From positions 1 through 37,677 of the forward strand of contig JAGAKF010000012.1 in NCBI GenBank assembly GCA_017625835.1: 37,677 nt of DNA, given 5' to 3'. This DNA comes from Clostridia bacterium. GTDB lineage: Bacteria > Bacillota > Clostridia > Oscillospirales > Acutalibacteraceae. Positions 1-7,364 of the stretch are shown in pieces. A program made the position numbers and the translations under genes. Every line of letters starts with the position of its first letter. Positions within the stretch are counted from its first letter, which is position 1. The notes beneath the pieces are model-generated. The model made no database searches, was not told where the DNA came from, and saw only the letters and a program-made list of their open reading frames with translations.

Positions 1-50
1 AGGGATACTTCGTGAAAAGCTTGATTTTTCATAGTTTTTTGTAAAAATAT

Positions 51-97
51 CCCCCAGTCACGACTTCGTCGTGCCAGCCCCCTTTAGGCAAGGGGGC
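51..97. repeat. Two-hairpin intergenic palindromic repeat
   Basis: Two adjacent perfect hairpins are visible. The first pairs CACGAC (59-64) with GTCGTG (68-73) around a TTC loop. The second pairs GCCCCCTT (77-84) with AAGGGGGC (90-97) around TAGGC. A run of five C precedes them. This compact, GC-rich double hairpin in an AT-rich intergenic stretch looks like the dispersed palindromic repeats found in many Ruminococcaceae genomes, but only one copy lies in this window, so its repetitive nature is inferred from general knowledge. Confidence 0.55.
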
Positions 98-153
98 CTG
101 ATATCTGCAACATTGAAGATCCCGACAAACCCGAATTTGTCTTTCATCAGTGA

Positions 154-183
154 AAAAGAGAGTTGCCGAAACAACTCTCTTTT
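154..183 (-). terminator. Rho-independent terminator of cysE-cysS
   Basis: A 12-bp perfect stem (154-165 with 172-183) with a 6-nt loop is followed by a T run when read on the minus strand. It lies directly after the cysS stop codon and closes the cysE-cysS operon. Confidence 0.85.
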
Positions 184-189
184 GAAATA

Positions 190-1581
190 TTATTCTCTAT
201 GCCACTTAACGCCCTGAGCTGTGTCTTCAAGCACGATACCCATAGCCTTAAGCTCGTCACGGATTCTGTCAGCTTCCGCCCAGTTCTTGTTCTTTCTTGC
301 CTCTGTACGCTGTGCGATGAGAGCCTCAACCTCGCTGTCGAGATCCTCTTTCTTTCTGTCGTAAACAAGACCGAGAACGTCGCAAAGCTCGTCGAAAAGT
401 TTTGCTGCAGCTTCGCAGTTGCCCTTTACGGGTGCGTCTGTGATAACGTTTGTATTGATATCACGTACAAGCTCAAAAACAGCTGAGATAGCATCTGCTG
501 TGTTAAGGTCATCGTTAAGAGCTGCAATAAACTGCTCGCGACGTTTGTCAAGCATTGCTGTGATTTCTTCGCTTACTTCACCGTCAACAGCATTTGAAAG
601 CGCAAAATCAAGGTTGTCACGGCAAGTGTAGAGTCTTGTAAGTGAAGCCTTGCACTGCTCGATAACGTCTGTGCTGTAGTTGATGGGACTTCTGTAATGA
701 GAAGAAATCATAAGGTATCTGATAGGCTCATAACCGTAAGCTTCAGCAACGTCGCGTACTGTAAAGAAGTTGCCGAGAGATTTTGACATCTTAACGTTGT
801 CAACGTTGATGTATCCGTTGTGCATCCAATAGTTTGCGAACGGTGCACCGTTACAGCATTCGCTCTGTGCAATTTCGTTTTCATGGTGGGGGAAGATAAG
901 GTCCTGACCACCGCAGTGAATGTCGATTGTGTTGCCGAGGTAACGTCTTACCATAGCTGAGCACTCAATGTGCCAACCCGGTCTGCCGTGTCCCCACGGT
1001 GACTCCCAGTACGGCTCGCCCGGCTTTGCACTCTTCCAAAGAGCAAAGTCCATCGGCTCTTTCTTAACTTCACCGACCATAATTCTTGCGCCTGCTTCGA
1101 GGTCTTCAAGGGGCTGATGCGAAAGCTTGCCGTATTCGTCAAATTTTTTGGGGCTGAAGTAAACGTCACCGTTAACTTCGTAAGCAAATCCTTTTTCAAT
1201 AAGGCTTGAAACGATCGCGATAATCTCGTCGATGTTTTCGGTTGCCTTCGGGTGAACAGTTGCCTCGCGGATGTTCATTCCCTTAACGTCTTTCCAGAAT
1301 TCCTCAATATACTTTTCGCTTACTTCTTTGTAAGTAAGGTTTTCTTCATTTGCGCGTTTGATGATCTTGTCGTCAATATCGGTAAAGTTCTGAACGAAAC
1401 GAACGTCATAGCCTACGTATTCAAGGAAACGGCGAAGCACGTCAAAAACGCAGAGCGGTCTGGCATTACCGATGTGGATAAAGTTATAAACCGTCGGTCC
1501 GCAAGCGTAGATTTTCACCTTGCCTTCTTCGATCGTCTTAAGTTCTTCTTTCTGTCTTGTGAGTGTATTAAATACTTTCAT
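190..1581 (-). CDS. cysS: Cysteinyl-tRNA synthetase
   Basis: Class I aminoacyl-tRNA synthetase that charges tRNA-Cys with cysteine in the cytoplasm. The 463-residue product has the normal family length. The N-terminus carries the CGPTVY segment, with zinc ligand Cys27, and the HIGH-type motif HIGN at residues 36-39. The second signature KMSKS sits at residues 264-268 and is followed by LGNFF. Further zinc-site elements (ECSAM, and GGQDLIFPHHENE) are in place. The ATG at 1581 has a GGAGG ribosome binding site 9 nt upstream, inside the end of cysE; the two genes overlap by 14 nt, so translation is probably coupled. Expression should follow the Cys T-box leader upstream of cysE. Identification is secure. 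Confidence 0.98.
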   Translation of the reverse strand: MKVFNTLTRQKEELKTIEEGKVKIYACGPTVYNFIHIGNARPLCVFDVLRRFLEYVGYDVRFVQNFTDIDDKIIKRANEENLTYKEVSEKYIEEFWKDVKGMNIREATVHPKATENIDEIIAIVSSLIEKGFAYEVNGDVYFSPKKFDEYGKLSHQPLEDLEAGARIMVGEVKKEPMDFALWKSAKPGEPYWESPWGHGRPGWHIECSAMVRRYLGNTIDIHCGGQDLIFPHHENEIAQSECCNGAPFANYWMHNGYINVDNVKMSKSLGNFFTVRDVAEAYGYEPIRYLMISSHYRSPINYSTDVIEQCKASLTRLYTCRDNLDFALSNAVDGEVSEEITAMLDKRREQFIAALNDDLNTADAISAVFELVRDINTNVITDAPVKGNCEAAAKLFDELCDVLGLVYDRKKEDLDSEVEALIAQRTEARKNKNWAEADRIRDELKAMGIVLEDTAQGVKWHRE

Positions 1582-2209
1582 TATTCTCAGCCTCCACTTT
1601 CTTTTTTAGTTTGTCTATTTCAGCACGTAATTTGCAAAGTTCCTGCGAAATCGGGTCGGGGATATGCACCTGGTCAAGATCCTGAACGCGTTTTCCGTTA
1701 CGGCGCACAACTCTTGCAGGCACACCGACGGCTGTCGAATTTTCGGGGATTTTGTCAAGCACAACTGCACCTGCAGCAATGTTGGTGTTGTCGCCCACGG
1801 TTACGGGACCGAGGATTTTAGAACCTGCACCGATGAGAACGTTGTTGCCGATTGTCGGATGGCGTTTGCCGACGTCTTTACCTGTACCGCCGAGCGTTAC
1901 ACCCTGATAGATAGTAACGTCGTCACCGATTACCGTCGTTTCACCGATAACAATTCCTGTTCCGTGGTCGATGAAAAATCTTCTGCCGATCTCGGCACCG
2001 GGATGGATTTCAATACCCGTTCTTTTTACGTTGCGCTGTGAAATCATTCTTGCGATAAAGAACATCTTGCGGTTATAAAACCAATGAGCCTTTCTGTGGC
2101 TGCGTATTGCTTTGAACCCGGGATAGAGAAGCATAACTTCTACTGCCGAATGTGCGGCAGGGTCGCGGTCAAGGACGCAACGGATGTCCTCTCTCATTCT
2201 TTCAAACAT
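1568..2209 (-). CDS. cysE: Serine O-acetyltransferase
   Basis: Makes O-acetylserine from serine and acetyl-CoA, the first step of cysteine synthesis. The 213-residue protein is the short form of the family seen in Firmicutes. It has a brief helical N-terminus (HRKAHWFYNRK) and then a left-handed beta-helix of hexapeptide repeats. Diagnostic segments include GIEIHPGAEIG, the catalytic DHGTGIVIGET, GGTGK and KRHPTIG. It is the first gene of the cysE-cysS operon and sits behind a T-box leader with a cysteine specifier. Low charged tRNA-Cys would therefore raise both cysteine supply and tRNA charging. Gene linkage and T-box control are known from other Firmicutes. Confidence 0.97.
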   Translation of the reverse strand: MFERMREDIRCVLDRDPAAHSAVEVMLLYPGFKAIRSHRKAHWFYNRKMFFIARMISQRNVKRTGIEIHPGAEIGRRFFIDHGTGIVIGETTVIGDDVTIYQGVTLGGTGKDVGKRHPTIGNNVLIGAGSKILGPVTVGDNTNIAAGAVVLDKIPENSTAVGVPARVVRRNGKRVQDLDQVHIPDPISQELCKLRAEIDKLKKKVEAENNESI

Positions 2210-2253
2210 AAAATCAACTCTCTTTCAAAAGCAGCCGAAGACAACGGAAAATA

Positions 2254-2487
2254 AAAAAGCCCCATCGCCCGAAAGCGACGGAGGCGGTTATCCGCGGTTC
2301 CACTCCGACTTATTACTTTTTAGCCCTTTAACGGTGGCGTCCGCACAGGGATACTGAGAAAACTTTTCCCCCTGCGTGCTGGCGGGTGCATTTCACAAAA
2401 GACGGAACAAGAAGCTTTCACCGTAATGCTTCATTCTCTGCTGAACCGAACAAGAGTTACTTCTCCCGATAATCGCATTTAGTTGGT
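2254..2487 (-). ncRNA. T-box leader, Cys-type, controlling cysE-cysS
   Basis: Read on the minus strand, the leader contains the T-box core GAGTGGAACCGCGG (about 2293-2306). It is followed by a terminator hairpin built from GCCTCCGTCGC and GCGATGGGGC and a T run ending near 2254. A stem I region with a GAGAATGAAGC-type internal loop lies upstream. A TGC triplet at 2388-2390, followed by a purine and preceded by GTGAAA, fits a cysteine specifier codon. The RNA should bind uncharged tRNA-Cys and switch from terminator to antiterminator. The T-box is certain from its core; the specifier assignment is inferred from position and from the downstream genes. Confidence 0.92.
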
Positions 2488-2489
2488 TC

Positions 2490-2518
2490 ATTATACTACT
2501 ATTCTAATTAAAAATCAA
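2490..2518 (-). promoter_or_regulatory. Promoter of the cysE-cysS T-box transcript
   Basis: On the minus strand, TTGATT (2513-2518) and TATAAT (2490-2495) are separated by 17 nt, directly upstream of the T-box leader. This is a near-consensus vegetative sigma-A promoter. Confidence 0.85.
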
Positions 2519-2622
2519 GATGCTTGTTACCAAATTAATTTGTGACGGAGGATATCTTTTTGCATAGAATGTAATAGGCGCAGGCAAAACTGAGCCGAGC
2601 AAACAAAAAGGAGCTAATCAAG

Positions 2623-2856
2623 TTGAATAATTCACAGTATACTCATCATCACGTTAAGCCGACAGGTTACTATAAACCGCGCTTCAGTGATGATTGCGGT
2701 TGCAGAACAACGGCTTTGCCCGAAAATCCGCAGGTCGCAATGATGTACGTTCCTTTTCAGACGGATATGACTACTTTTGACGAAATGACAGCCCTCAGAT
2801 GCGGAACACTTTTTCCCGTGCTGAGCAAGCCTTTCCTCGGAAGTGGTAACAGATGA
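2623..2856 (+). CDS. cotJA: Spore coat protein CotJA family
   Basis: Small protein of 77 residues at the head of a cotJA-cotJB-cotJC operon. CotJA is a minor component of the inner spore coat made in the mother cell in Bacillus, and this operon is common in spore-forming Clostridia. The protein has the family-like core PQVAMMYVPFQ followed by LRCGTLFPVLSKPF. The start is TTG at 2623 with AAAGGAG about 10 nt upstream. Its stop overlaps the start of cotJB by 4 nt. Identification rests on the sequence core plus the strong cotJC downstream. Confidence 0.88.
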   Translation: MNNSQYTHHHVKPTGYYKPRFSDDCGCRTTALPENPQVAMMYVPFQTDMTTFDEMTALRCGTLFPVLSKPFLGSGNR

Positions 2857-3098
2857 CAAGAGGAATGATTCTTCAGCGGCTTGATGCAGTGCAGTTTGCA
2901 ATGTGGGAATTGCACCTTTATATGGATACGCATCCCGACGACCTTGCAGCACTTTCACTTTACAAAAAATATGAAGAAATGAACGAAAAACTCGTGTGCG
3001 AATACGAGGAACAGTTCGGCCCGCTTTACGGAAACTCCGACCCCGGTGCGTCGTGGCTTAAAAATCCGTGGCCGTGGGACTTAGGAGGCAGTTGCTGA
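2853..3098 (+). CDS. cotJB: Spore coat protein CotJB
   Basis: 81-residue protein of the CotJB family. The sequence has the expected pattern: a helix (LDAVQFAMWELHLYMDTHPDD), then YKKYEEM, then a C-terminal GASWLKNPWPWD segment. CotJB is a partner of CotJC in the inner coat. The gene overlaps cotJA by 4 nt at its start and cotJC by 1 nt at its end, so the three are translationally coupled. Its own 3' end carries the AGGAGG ribosome binding site (3083-3088) that serves cotJC. Confidence 0.9.
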   Translation: MTRGMILQRLDAVQFAMWELHLYMDTHPDDLAALSLYKKYEEMNEKLVCEYEEQFGPLYGNSDPGASWLKNPWPWDLGGSC

Positions 3099-3694
3099 TG
3101 TTTGTTTATGAAAAGAAATTACAGTATCCCGTAAAAATCACAAATCCGAACCCGAAATATGCACAGATTATTATTTCACAGTATGGCGGACCCGACGGCG
3201 AGCTTGGCGCGTCGCTTCGTTACCTCAGCCAGCGTTATTCAATGCCGTTCCCTGAATTAAAGGGTCTTCTTACTGACGTCGGCGTGGAAGAACTCGGCCA
3301 CCTCGAGATGATCGGTGCGATTGTTTACCAGCTTACGAGAAACCTCACACCCGAGGAAATCAAACGCAGCGGATTTGATACTTACTTTGTTGACCATACA
3401 ACAGGTGTTTATCCGACGGCGGCAAGCGGTATGCCGTGGACAGCTGCAAGCATGCAGTCAAAGGGTGATCTTATCACAGACCTTTCCGAAAATATGGCGG
3501 CTGAACAGAAAGCACGTACAACTTACGACAACATTCTCCGCCTTGTGGATGATCCCGATGTCCGCGAACCGATTAAATTCCTGCGTGAAAGAGAGATTGT
3601 ACACTTCCAGCGTTTCGGTGAAGGCTTGCGACTTGCAACGGATAAAATGGACTGCAAAAACTTCTACGCTTTCAACCCGAGCTTTGATAAATAA
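3098..3694 (+). CDS. cotJC: CotJC, manganese-catalase-like spore coat protein
   Basis: 198-residue member of the manganese catalase family found in spore coats. It begins MFVYEKKLQYPV, as expected for CotJC. The ferritin-like four-helix core carries likely dimetal ligands in the segments DVGVEELGHLEMIG and NMAAEQKARTTYD, and in EREIVHFQRFGE near the C-terminus. The frame is open upstream, but ATG 3098 is preferred: it has AGGAGG 9 nt upstream and matches the family N-terminus. The operon ends at a strong shared terminator. The gene supports a spore-forming host. Confidence 0.96.
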   Translation: MFVYEKKLQYPVKITNPNPKYAQIIISQYGGPDGELGASLRYLSQRYSMPFPELKGLLTDVGVEELGHLEMIGAIVYQLTRNLTPEEIKRSGFDTYFVDHTTGVYPTAASGMPWTAASMQSKGDLITDLSENMAAEQKARTTYDNILRLVDDPDVREPIKFLREREIVHFQRFGEGLRLATDKMDCKNFYAFNPSFDK

Positions 3695-3696
3695 AA

Positions 3697-3722
3697 GAAA
3701 GACCTTCTGCGGAAGGTCTTTC
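3697..3722. terminator. Bidirectional terminator between cotJC and the chromate transporter genes
   Basis: An 11-bp perfect stem (3697-3707 with 3712-3722) with a TGCG loop, flanked by A-rich and T-rich tracts, lies between convergent genes and can serve both strands. Confidence 0.88.
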
Positions 3723-3727
3723 TGATT

Positions 3728-4324
3728 TTATAACACATATCCTGTTACAATACCGAGCACTGCGGCAAGGATGATAATTATAATCGGATGAACTTTTTTG
3801 AATGCAAGCACCGTGCACAGAACAAAAATTGCGAGGTAGCAATAGAATGTAACGTCCTTTATCGAAGACATCAGGCTTGCAACCGAAACTCCTGCAGGTA
3901 AAAATACCGTAAGAGCTACGGAAATAATTGCTGAACCGATAAGTCCGACAACTGCAGGCTTGAGACCTGTCATACAGCCTTTTACAACAAAGCTGTTCTT
4001 GAATCGTTCGAAGCACTTAGCAACAATAAGGATAACAACAAAAGACGGAACAACAACACCGAGCGTTGCGCAGAATGAGCCGAAAACAGAGCCTAAAACT
4101 CCGTATGCACCGCCGACTTCCGAACCGACATATGTTGCCATATTTATTGCAAACGGTCCGGGTGTACTTTCGCTGACGGCAATGAAGTTAACGACGTCGG
4201 AAAGCTCCATCCACTTGTGCGCAAGAACTTCTTCCTGCATCAGCGGAAGCATAGCGTATCCGCCGCCGAAGGTGAATGCACCGATTTTGAAAAAAGTGAG
4301 GAAAAGATCAAGGAAAATATTCAT
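3728..4324 (-). CDS. Chromate transporter, half-size subunit (second)
   Basis: 198-residue integral membrane protein of the chromate ion transporter (CHR) family, half-size type. The N-terminal signature FFKIGAFTFGGGYAMLPLM and the internal ESTPGPFAINMATYVG motif are diagnostic. Several hydrophobic spans follow, ending with a hydrophobic C-terminus. It starts with an ATGA overlap on the preceding paralogue and has AAGGAGGG just upstream. Such paired half genes replace the single long ChrA of proteobacteria and probably form a heterodimer. The real substrate in an anaerobe is unknown; chromate export is only the family label. Confidence 0.9.
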   Translation of the reverse strand: MNIFLDLFLTFFKIGAFTFGGGYAMLPLMQEEVLAHKWMELSDVVNFIAVSESTPGPFAINMATYVGSEVGGAYGVLGSVFGSFCATLGVVVPSFVVILIVAKCFERFKNSFVVKGCMTGLKPAVVGLIGSAIISVALTVFLPAGVSVASLMSSIKDVTFYCYLAIFVLCTVLAFKKVHPIIIIILAAVLGIVTGYVL

Positions 4325-4878
4325 TTCTCAGCCCTCCTTTTTGCGATTACGGAGGTGACAAGACCGAACACTGCACAGCCGATAATAACGAAAAGTACGT
4401 TGATGTCAAAGAATGCTGTAATGATAAACGAAGCCGCGATAACAATGTACGAAACAACGTTTTTCGGAGCTTTTTTGTACATTCCGACAAGTGCCTTGAT
4501 GAGAAGTGCAAGCACACCTGCGCGGATTCCGTTGAACGCGTACTGGACAGCCTTGATGGACTGGAACTCTCTTAAAACAAAAGAAATCAGAAGAATGATA
4601 ACAAAAGAGGGGAGAACAACACCGAGCGTTGCAAAGAATGCACCGAAGAAACCTGCAACACGGTAGCCGACAAATGTTGCGGAGTTGATTGCAATCGGGC
4701 CGGGGGTCGATTCGGCAATTGCAATAATTTCAAGGATATCGTCGTCAGTTATCCATTTTCTTTTTTCTACAATTTCTCTTTGAATAATCGGGATCATTGC
4801 GTATCCGCCACCGAAGGTGAATGCACCTATCTTAAAAAAGGTGACGAAAAGCAGCAACGCTTTTGAAAATTTACTCAT
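4321..4878 (-). CDS. Chromate transporter, half-size subunit (first)
   Basis: 185-residue CHR-family membrane protein, paralogous to the next gene in the operon. It shares FFKIGAFTFGGGYAM and ESTPGPIAINSATFVGYRVAG, then GVVLPSFVIILL in a hydrophobic span. The ATG at 4878 has GAGGAG 12 nt upstream, placed over the stop region of the AI-2E family gene, from which it is separated by 8 nt. The three genes form one transcription unit. The likely product is one half of a two-component anion transporter. Confidence 0.9.
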   Translation of the reverse strand: MSKFSKALLLFVTFFKIGAFTFGGGYAMIPIIQREIVEKRKWITDDDILEIIAIAESTPGPIAINSATFVGYRVAGFFGAFFATLGVVLPSFVIILLISFVLREFQSIKAVQYAFNGIRAGVLALLIKALVGMYKKAPKNVVSYIVIAASFIITAFFDINVLFVIIGCAVFGLVTSVIAKRRAEK

Positions 4879-4886
4879 CGTAGTTT

Positions 4887-6053
4887 TTACTCCTCTTTTT
4901 CTTCATTATTGAAATCACCAGGTACAGCAAGGATATCCCAGGGTTTATCTTTTTCTGTTCTCATATCGTCGCGGATGAGCTTGTAAACAGTTGCGGCAAC
5001 GGGAACTGCGACGAGCATACCGATGATTCCCGAAACTGAACCGCCGATTGTAACTGCGGCAAGCACCCAGAGTCCGGGCAATCCCGTTGAACTGCCGACA
5101 ACCTTCGGGTAAATAAGATTACCTTCGATCTGCTGAAGGATGATAACGAAAACTATGAACATCAGAGCTTTGATCGGTGAATCCATAAGGATAAGAAATG
5201 CGCCGACACCTGCACCGATAAGTCCGCCAAAAATCGGAATAAGAGCGGTGAATCCCATAAGAGCGCCGATCATCGGAGCGTAGGGGATGCGAAGGATGAA
5301 CATACCGATTGTGCAGAGAGTGCCGAGGATAACTGCCTCAAGGCACTGACCGACAATGAATTTGTGGAAAGATTCGTTGAGAACATATGTCACGTGGTAA
5401 AGCTTTTTGAAAACTTTTTCGGGAAGGTAATGCGAAGCGATTTTCTTTACCTGACGCATAAGCTTGTCTCGTTCAATCAGAACGTAGAGAGAAATAATGA
5501 TTGTGATAACAACGTTTGCGATGGTCGTGAAAACTGAAGAAATAGCGGTAAATGCAGCTTCAAATGTGCTTCCGATGCCTGCAGCGATTTTTTCTGTCAT
5601 ATCGGCAAGCTTTGTTTTCCAGTCGAATTCCGTGAGTGCACCGACAACATTTTTAGAAAGAAATTCGTTTTCGTTGAATTTTTCGATTACGAAGTCGATC
5701 GCAGGGGGAATCTTCGCAAAGAGCATTTTGATACAAGCCACGAACTGCGGAGCAACAAGAACAACGACCATAGCGACAACGCCGATGATTGAAATAACAG
5801 CCGCAATCAGGCATACCGGCTTGCGAAGCTTGATTACAGCCTCTTTGTTGCTTTTCGGGAAGAAGTGTCTTTCATAAAACGCCATAAGAATATTTATGGG
5901 ATAGGCAACAACAAATCCGAAGATAATCGGTGTTGCGGCAGAGAGAACCGAACCGAGCACGCTTGCGATATTCGGCCAGTAACGCGTAGCAAGGTAAACG
6001 GCAATAATTGCCGCAGCAACGCTTGTGACAATTTTTAAATCAAGTTTTTTCAA
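4887..6053 (-). CDS. AI-2E family transporter (UPF0118 permease)
   Basis: 388-residue polytopic membrane protein of the AI-2E/PerM family, whose members export small molecules or act in ion and pH homeostasis. There is an N-terminal pair of spans (IVTSVAAAIIAVYLATRYW, then PIIFGFVVAYPINILM), a long central soluble stretch, and a C-terminal bundle with the conserved segments GALMGFTALIPIFGGLIGAG and QQIEGNLIYPKVVG. The frame is open to an ATG at 6095, but that codon is only about 17 nt past the -10 box and lacks a ribosome binding site. TTG 6053, preceded by AGAGGTGG at 5 nt, is the better start. It is the first gene of an operon with two CHR genes. Substrate unknown. Confidence 0.92.
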   Translation of the reverse strand: MKKLDLKIVTSVAAAIIAVYLATRYWPNIASVLGSVLSAATPIIFGFVVAYPINILMAFYERHFFPKSNKEAVIKLRKPVCLIAAVISIIGVVAMVVVLVAPQFVACIKMLFAKIPPAIDFVIEKFNENEFLSKNVVGALTEFDWKTKLADMTEKIAAGIGSTFEAAFTAISSVFTTIANVVITIIISLYVLIERDKLMRQVKKIASHYLPEKVFKKLYHVTYVLNESFHKFIVGQCLEAVILGTLCTIGMFILRIPYAPMIGALMGFTALIPIFGGLIGAGVGAFLILMDSPIKALMFIVFVIILQQIEGNLIYPKVVGSSTGLPGLWVLAAVTIGGSVSGIIGMLVAVPVAATVYKLIRDDMRTEKDKPWDILAVPGDFNNEEKEE

Positions 6054-6112
6054 GGAATCCACCTCTTTTATAGGATTACACAAAAATGTATACATAACAA
6101 AAATGATAAAGT

Positions 6113-6141
6113 ATTATATCACATAACAAATAAACAATCAA
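6113..6141 (-). promoter_or_regulatory. Promoter of the AI-2E / chromate transporter operon
   Basis: On the minus strand, TTGATT (6136-6141), a 17-nt spacer and TATAAT (6113-6118). It places transcription start near 6105 and supports the internal TTG start of the permease. Confidence 0.8.
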
Positions 6142-6222
6142 TATTTATGTTGTGATATCAAGGTATAAAGCAAAATGTTGAAAAGACAGAAACCAAGTGG
6201 ATTTTTTGCTTTTAAAAAGAAA

Positions 6223-6248
6223 AACCTGACGTCAGCAAACGTCAGGTT
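6223..6248 (-). terminator. Terminator of the unknown membrane protein gene
   Basis: AACCTGACGT (6223-6232) pairs perfectly with ACGTCAGGTT (6239-6248). On the minus strand it is followed by a T-rich run and lies just past the stop at 6263. Confidence 0.85.
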
Positions 6249-6262
6249 AAACATCTTTAATT

Positions 6263-7183
6263 TTAATGAACAGTTTGTTTTTGCTTTTCTTCCGATATGG
6301 TTTTGCTTTCTTTTTTGTCAAAGAAAGAAGTGAAGTTTATGATGAACAACAATGCGTATGCAACCCACATAGGAAGATTTTCAATGAATGCACTCTTACC
6401 GACTGTTACGAGAAGTACGAGCATAAGAATGAGCACCGCGCAGAAAACGATTGTTGCGACCATATACTTTTTGTCTTTCTGTCTGAATTTATGCAACAAA
6501 AAGATAATTACTCCTGCCGCGCCTAAAAAGGCAAAGATGAGGGCTGTCGCCCAATGGGAAAGGCATCTTGCGGTCATAACAAGGTCGAGGCCTGCTGACG
6601 GAACGTTGATTGTAACGTAAATTGCTGCGCAACCGAGTGAAGTTACGATAACACCTGCTTTACCTTTGTAGTTGTTCTTGCGGTACATATACAGTGTGTT
6701 CGTGAAAATTGAAAGCGAAGCCAGAACACCCCAAATTTTGAAATACCAGGGGTATCGCAGACCGAGCATACTTGCAGTAACATCGGTAAGGATATTTCCA
6801 AATTGAGCAGGGAAGCTTAAAAATCCGTACCATGTGATGAAAGCAAAACCTGCAATCAGATTAACTGCGCAAAAAACGGTTGTTGTTTTTGTAATTTTGT
6901 CAGCAAAGAGAATCTTTTTGATGAACAAAGCGTACATAAAAAGAACTGCAGTTGAGAAAATTACCCACAGCCAGTAAACCGTAGCGTTGGCGTACAGCGG
7001 TTCATAAAGCATACCGTCGAATTTTGCAACAAATTCTTCTGCCGGTAAACGCATATCGGCATCTGTCGGGATTATGTACGGGTATTGATCCCAACGCATA
7101 AACAGTGACATCCATAAGCCGTATACGGCAGCGATTATTCCGCAGACAGCCATATAAGTTTTCTGCATTTTATTTTCTTGCAT
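6263..7183 (-). CDS. Multi-span membrane protein of unknown function
   Basis: 306-residue protein with about eight hydrophobic segments, for example MAVCGIIAAVYGLW near the start, VYWLWVIFSTAVLFMYALF, VFCAVNLIAGFAFITW and, near the end, MWVAYALLFIINFTSFF. A charged tail (DKKESKTISEEKQKQTVH) ends it. I do not recognise the family. An aromatic motif WFLS-like (TWYGFLSFPAQFG) and a RYPWYFKIWG segment are notable but give no function. ATG 7183 is chosen because AAGGGGTGG precedes it; an in-frame ATG at 7231 lies inside the -35 box. It is a single-gene unit with its own promoter and terminator and a palindromic operator-like site over the promoter. Confidence 0.85.
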   Translation of the reverse strand: MQENKMQKTYMAVCGIIAAVYGLWMSLFMRWDQYPYIIPTDADMRLPAEEFVAKFDGMLYEPLYANATVYWLWVIFSTAVLFMYALFIKKILFADKITKTTTVFCAVNLIAGFAFITWYGFLSFPAQFGNILTDVTASMLGLRYPWYFKIWGVLASLSIFTNTLYMYRKNNYKGKAGVIVTSLGCAAIYVTINVPSAGLDLVMTARCLSHWATALIFAFLGAAGVIIFLLHKFRQKDKKYMVATIVFCAVLILMLVLLVTVGKSAFIENLPMWVAYALLFIINFTSFFDKKESKTISEEKQKQTVH

Positions 7184-7202
7184 ATTACCACCCCTTTTTT
7201 CT

Positions 7203-7231
7203 ATTTTAGCACTGCCTTGCATTAAATGCAA
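7203..7231 (-). promoter_or_regulatory. Promoter with overlapping palindromic operator
   Basis: On the minus strand, TTGCAT (7226-7231), a 17-nt spacer and TAAAAT (7203-7208). A perfect 17-nt palindrome, CTTGCATT-A-AATGCAAG (7216-7232), covers the -35 box and half of the spacer, as a repressor site would. The repressor is not identifiable here. Confidence 0.75.
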
Positions 7232-7300
7232 GCAGAATAATTGTGTCAGATTTATATTGTTTTAATGACAAAATGGGTTGTATGAATAAGTATGTTTGAT

Positions 7301-7329
7301 TTGTCTTTTATTTTGTGTTATTCTATAAA
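7301..7329 (+). promoter_or_regulatory. Promoter of the radical SAM gene
   Basis: TTGTCT (7301-7306), a 17-nt spacer and TATAAA (7324-7329), ending 35 nt before the chosen start codon. Confidence 0.65.
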
Positions 7330-7364
7330 AAATCTTGACCGCAGTTAAAAGAAAGGAGAAAACT

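Noticed and set aside
3-44. Possible 3' end of a plus-strand gene at the left edge
   Set aside because: Only 13 codons before a stop; not enough to support a gene.
1252-1821. Open frame on the plus strand opposite cysE and cysS
   Set aside because: It is antisense to two certain genes, lacks a ribosome binding site and has no protein-like domain.
2542-2570. Sporulation (sigma-E) promoter of cotJA from CATAGAAT at 2563-2570
   Set aside because: The -10-like box is good, but no ATA-type -35 is found at the proper distance, so it is not listed as a feature, although mother-cell control of cotJ is expected from the family.
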